Assembly: GCF_900112185.1 (NCBI RefSeq)
Contig: NZ_FOKP01000001.1
Location: forward strand, 547,515-611,514
Origin: Allobosea sp. CRIB-10
GTDB taxonomy: Bacteria > Pseudomonadota > Alphaproteobacteria > Rhizobiales > Beijerinckiaceae
DNA: 64,000 nucleotides
Direction: 5' to 3'
Position numbers and translations under genes: made by a program. Below the pieces are notes generated by a model that was not told where the DNA came from, ran no database searches, and saw only the letters and a program-made list of their open reading frames with translations. This document shows, piece by piece, positions 62,204 to 64,000 of the stretch (within the stretch, counting starts at the first letter, position 1; each line of letters opens with the position of its first letter).

Positions 62204-62407
62204 GACGAAGGCGTGACGATGCTGGTGGTCACTCACGAGATCGCCTTCGCGCGCGATGTCAGCCACCGCACCATTTTCCTGCATCAAGGGGTGAGCGAGG
62301 AGGAAGGACCCTCGGCGCAGGTGCTCGGTGCGCCGCGCAGCGAGCAGGCCCAGCGCTTCCTCAAGCGTGTTCTGCATCCCGATCTCAAATCGAGGAAGAC
62401 GTCGTGA
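62195..62407 (+). pseudogene. amino-acid ABC transporter ATPase, C-terminal fragment
   Basis: The frame reads LADEGVTMLVVTHEIAFARD (switch His), then IFLHQGVSEEEGPSAQVLG and SEQAQRFLKRVL, the end of a GlnQ/HisP-type ATPase. Walker A, signature and Walker B are missing. Its stop overlaps the permease start (GTGA), so it was the first gene of the following importer, which now lacks its ATPase here. Confidence 0.8.
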
Positions 62408-63078
62408 CGGGCCTTGCTGTCATCACCAACTGGTGGGGCGTCATCGACGGCTACCTCCCGCTTCTCGCCAAGGCGAGCTGGCTCGTCGTCCAGGTCACGG
62501 CGGTCGTCATCCTGCTGTCCTGGGTGCTCGGGCTGGCGATCGCCCTGATGCGGTCGTCGAAGTCGCGCTTTCTGCAGTGGCCGGCCCGCTTCTACATCTG
62601 GTTCATCCGGGGCACGCCGGCGCTGGTGCAGATCTTCATCGTCTATTTCGGCCTGCCCCAGTTCGGGCTGAGGTTGTCGCCTTTCGTCGCCGGCACGATC
62701 GCCCTGGGACTCAACAGTGCGGCCTATGTGGCCGAAACCATCCGGGGCGGGCTTCTCAGCATCCCTCGCGGACAGGGCGAGTCGGCGCTTGCGCTAGGCC
62801 TGACTCATAGCGACGCCATGCGTCGCATCATCCTGCCGCAGGTCGTGCGAGTGATCATTCCGCCGATCTCGAACGAAGTCGCTTCGTCTATCAAGAATAC
62901 ATCCCTGCTCTCGACGATCACGTTGATGGAACTCACCCTTCAAACAGAAGTGATCGTCGCGACAACCTTCAAGCCGTTCGAGTTCTATATCGCGGCAGCA
63001 ATAATTTACCTGCTGATGACGACGGTTTGCCTTACGGCTCTTCGCCAGGTCGAGAACAGGTATTCGCTTCGTTACTGA
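62404..63078 (+). CDS. amino-acid ABC transporter permease (HisM/GlnP type)
   Basis: A 224-residue inner-membrane permease starting at GTG 62404, overlapping the ATPase fragment stop. Hydrophobic helices flank the family motifs IRGTPALVQIFIVYFGLP, LGLNSAAYVAETIRGGLLSI and GQGESALALGLTHSDAMRRIILPQ (EAA loop). It would form a homodimeric channel for the binding protein encoded next. With the ATPase gene truncated, it must rely on another ATPase or be inactive. Confidence 0.9.
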   Translation: MTGLAVITNWWGVIDGYLPLLAKASWLVVQVTAVVILLSWVLGLAIALMRSSKSRFLQWPARFYIWFIRGTPALVQIFIVYFGLPQFGLRLSPFVAGTIALGLNSAAYVAETIRGGLLSIPRGQGESALALGLTHSDAMRRIILPQVVRVIIPPISNEVASSIKNTSLLSTITLMELTLQTEVIVATTFKPFEFYIAAAIIYLLMTTVCLTALRQVENRYSLRY

Positions 63079-63107
63079 TATAGGCAACAAAAGAAGGGGA
63101 GTTACGC

Positions 63108-63995
63108 ATGATCAGGAAACAGGTATTCGGCTGCGCCATTGCTCTGATGGCGATGCTCCTTCCCGCGGCGTCTCAGGCACAGGGCCAGCTTGAGCTTCTG
63201 CAGCCCGGCAAGCTGAGCTGCGGCGCCGATGGCGGTTACCCGCCCTTCTCCTTCACCAACGAAAAGGGGGAGTTCGACGGGCTTGAAGTCCGCGTGATGA
63301 AGGAGATGGCTCGCCGCGTCGGCCTCGAATACGCGCCGGTCGTCGTCAAGTTCGACTCCGCCCTCGTCGGCCTGATGAGCAATCAGTACGATGTGCTCTG
63401 CAACGTTCTCGACATCACGGCGGAGCGCCAAAAGCAGGTCAGGTTCCTGGATGGTTGGCTCGAATCCGGCGGGCGCCTGCTCGTCTCGAAGGATGCGAAG
63501 ATCTCCAAGCCCGAGGAGTTCAACGGCGTCATCGGCGTGCTGGCGAGCTCGACATGGGCCAAGCTGGCGGAGAAGCTTAAAGCGAGGGAAACCAAGTACT
63601 ACAAGGTCGAGGTCGACGCCCTGCGCGATCTGGTCAACGGCAACATCGACGGCATGATCACCGACGCGATCGTCGGTGCCTGGGGCATCCAGAAGTCGGC
63701 GCTGCCGATCAAGGCGACCGAGGGCTATCTCAGCCATGTGCAGAAAGGTTTCGCCATCCGCAAGGACAAGCCGAATCTTGCCAAGGCGCTGAACAAGGCG
63801 CTGTCGGACATGCTCGCGGACGGGACCTACCAGAAGATGACGAGCGAGATCATCGGTTACAGCCCGCATCCCAAGGAACCGATCCGCAGCGAGTGGAGTT
63901 GGAGTTGGACGGTCCCCGGTTTCGTGGACAAAGCCGAGCCTCACGCCGACGCGCGTTCGAACGCTTCGGGACTGATGCCGCCGAGATGGCTGTGA
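63108..63995 (+). CDS. amino-acid ABC substrate-binding protein (family 3), 3' end altered by IS insertion
   Basis: A 295-codon frame with signal peptide (MIRKQVFGCAIALMAMLLPAASQAQ) and the family 3 body: LSCGADGGYPPFSFTNEKGE, DVLCNVLDITAERQKQV, DALRDLVNGNIDGMITDAI and MLADGTYQKMTSEIIGYSPHP. The native end is near EPIRSEW (about 63893); the last 30 or so residues, TVPGFVDKAEPHADARSNAS and beyond, come from the terminal sequence of an IS3-type element. The ligand-binding domain should be intact, so the protein may still work. Confidence 0.85.
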   Translation: MIRKQVFGCAIALMAMLLPAASQAQGQLELLQPGKLSCGADGGYPPFSFTNEKGEFDGLEVRVMKEMARRVGLEYAPVVVKFDSALVGLMSNQYDVLCNVLDITAERQKQVRFLDGWLESGGRLLVSKDAKISKPEEFNGVIGVLASSTWAKLAEKLKARETKYYKVEVDALRDLVNGNIDGMITDAIVGAWGIQKSALPIKATEGYLSHVQKGFAIRKDKPNLAKALNKALSDMLADGTYQKMTSEIIGYSPHPKEPIRSEWSWSWTVPGFVDKAEPHADARSNASGLMPPRWL

Positions 63996-64000
63996 CGGCG
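63906..64000 (-). mobile_element. IS3-family element, end with OrfB C-terminus, continues beyond window
   Basis: From 63906 (TGGACGGTCCCCGGTTTCGT, read on the other strand as an inverted-repeat-like IS end). On the minus strand, frame 63941-64000 reads RRHSHLGGISPEAFERASA and a stop, the typical C-terminus of IS3-family OrfB transposases. The rest of the element lies to the right of the window. Confidence 0.85.

Noticed and set aside
61060..62403. Long N-terminal extension of the amino-acid permease frame
   Set aside because: The upstream part is antisense of pxpB/pxpC and in-frame by chance; the family start at GTG 62404 overlaps the ATPase stop.
1..64000. tRNA, rRNA and CRISPR arrays
   Set aside because: No cloverleaf, rRNA-like block or regularly spaced repeats were seen by eye; a dedicated search could still find a small RNA.

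Overview
This is a GC-rich, gene-dense chromosomal window that looks like an alphaproteobacterium of the order Hyphomicrobiales, most like Bosea or a relative. The basis is gene content (heme-type FixL/FixJ with a FixK-like regulator, phasin and class I PHA synthase, aspartate 4-decarboxylase with AspT exchangers, DUF3300/DUF2950 pair) and two copies of an intergenic palindromic repeat of a type I associate with this order. I saw no rRNA, tRNA or CRISPR array.

Layout. 1-10.8 kb: a catabolic and import cluster with an alpha/beta hydrolase (cut by the window edge), an enolase-superfamily enzyme, two dipeptide-type solute-binding proteins, two permeases, an amidohydrolase, a NIPSNAP protein and a hydroxyacid dehydrogenase, ending in a scar where an IclR regulator and an ABC permease have both lost their 5' ends. 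11-14.5 kb: an IS3-type transposase remnant, a MarR regulator with tandem palindromic operators facing an exported hydrolase, and a GMC oxidoreductase. 14.5-16 kb: gene-poor, repeat-bearing DNA. 16-28 kb: CYTH protein, polyphosphate kinase 2, lipoproteins, a membrane-anchored wHTH/TPR protein, a FixJ-type response regulator, a SulP transporter, DUF2950 and DUF3300-S74 proteins. 28-36 kb: a large Orn/Lys/Arg-type decarboxylase followed by AspT, aspartate 4-decarboxylase and a second AspT, a probable proton-consuming decarboxylation and exchange island, followed by a second wHTH/TPR protein.

36-60 kb is a coherent low-oxygen and stress region. Eleven 14-bp sites matching a FixK/FNR-type box (TTGM-N6-KCAA or close) lie in it, most placed just upstream of genes for universal stress proteins, PHA synthase, phasin, a host-attachment-like protein, a receiver/GGDEF-like/PilZ protein, a bifunctional APH-like/P-loop kinase and small conserved proteins. 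At its right end are FixL (heme His200, Arg206, Arg220 and phospho-acceptor His291 all present), FixJ, a receiver-only protein and a Crp/Fnr regulator without a Cys cluster. The same region shows decay: a truncated MBL-fold nuclease, a frameshifted alcohol dehydrogenase remnant and a duplicated fragment of the P-type ATPase 5' end. 60-64 kb: PxpC/PxpB, a second scar of two 5'-truncated genes, then an amino-acid ABC permease and binding protein whose 3' end is replaced by the end of an IS3-family element running off the window.

Three genes (APH/P-loop kinase at 48.25 kb, PxpB at 61.3 kb, ADH remnant at 41.1 kb) each look as if one base is missing, so either real decay or residual sequencing indels should be considered.
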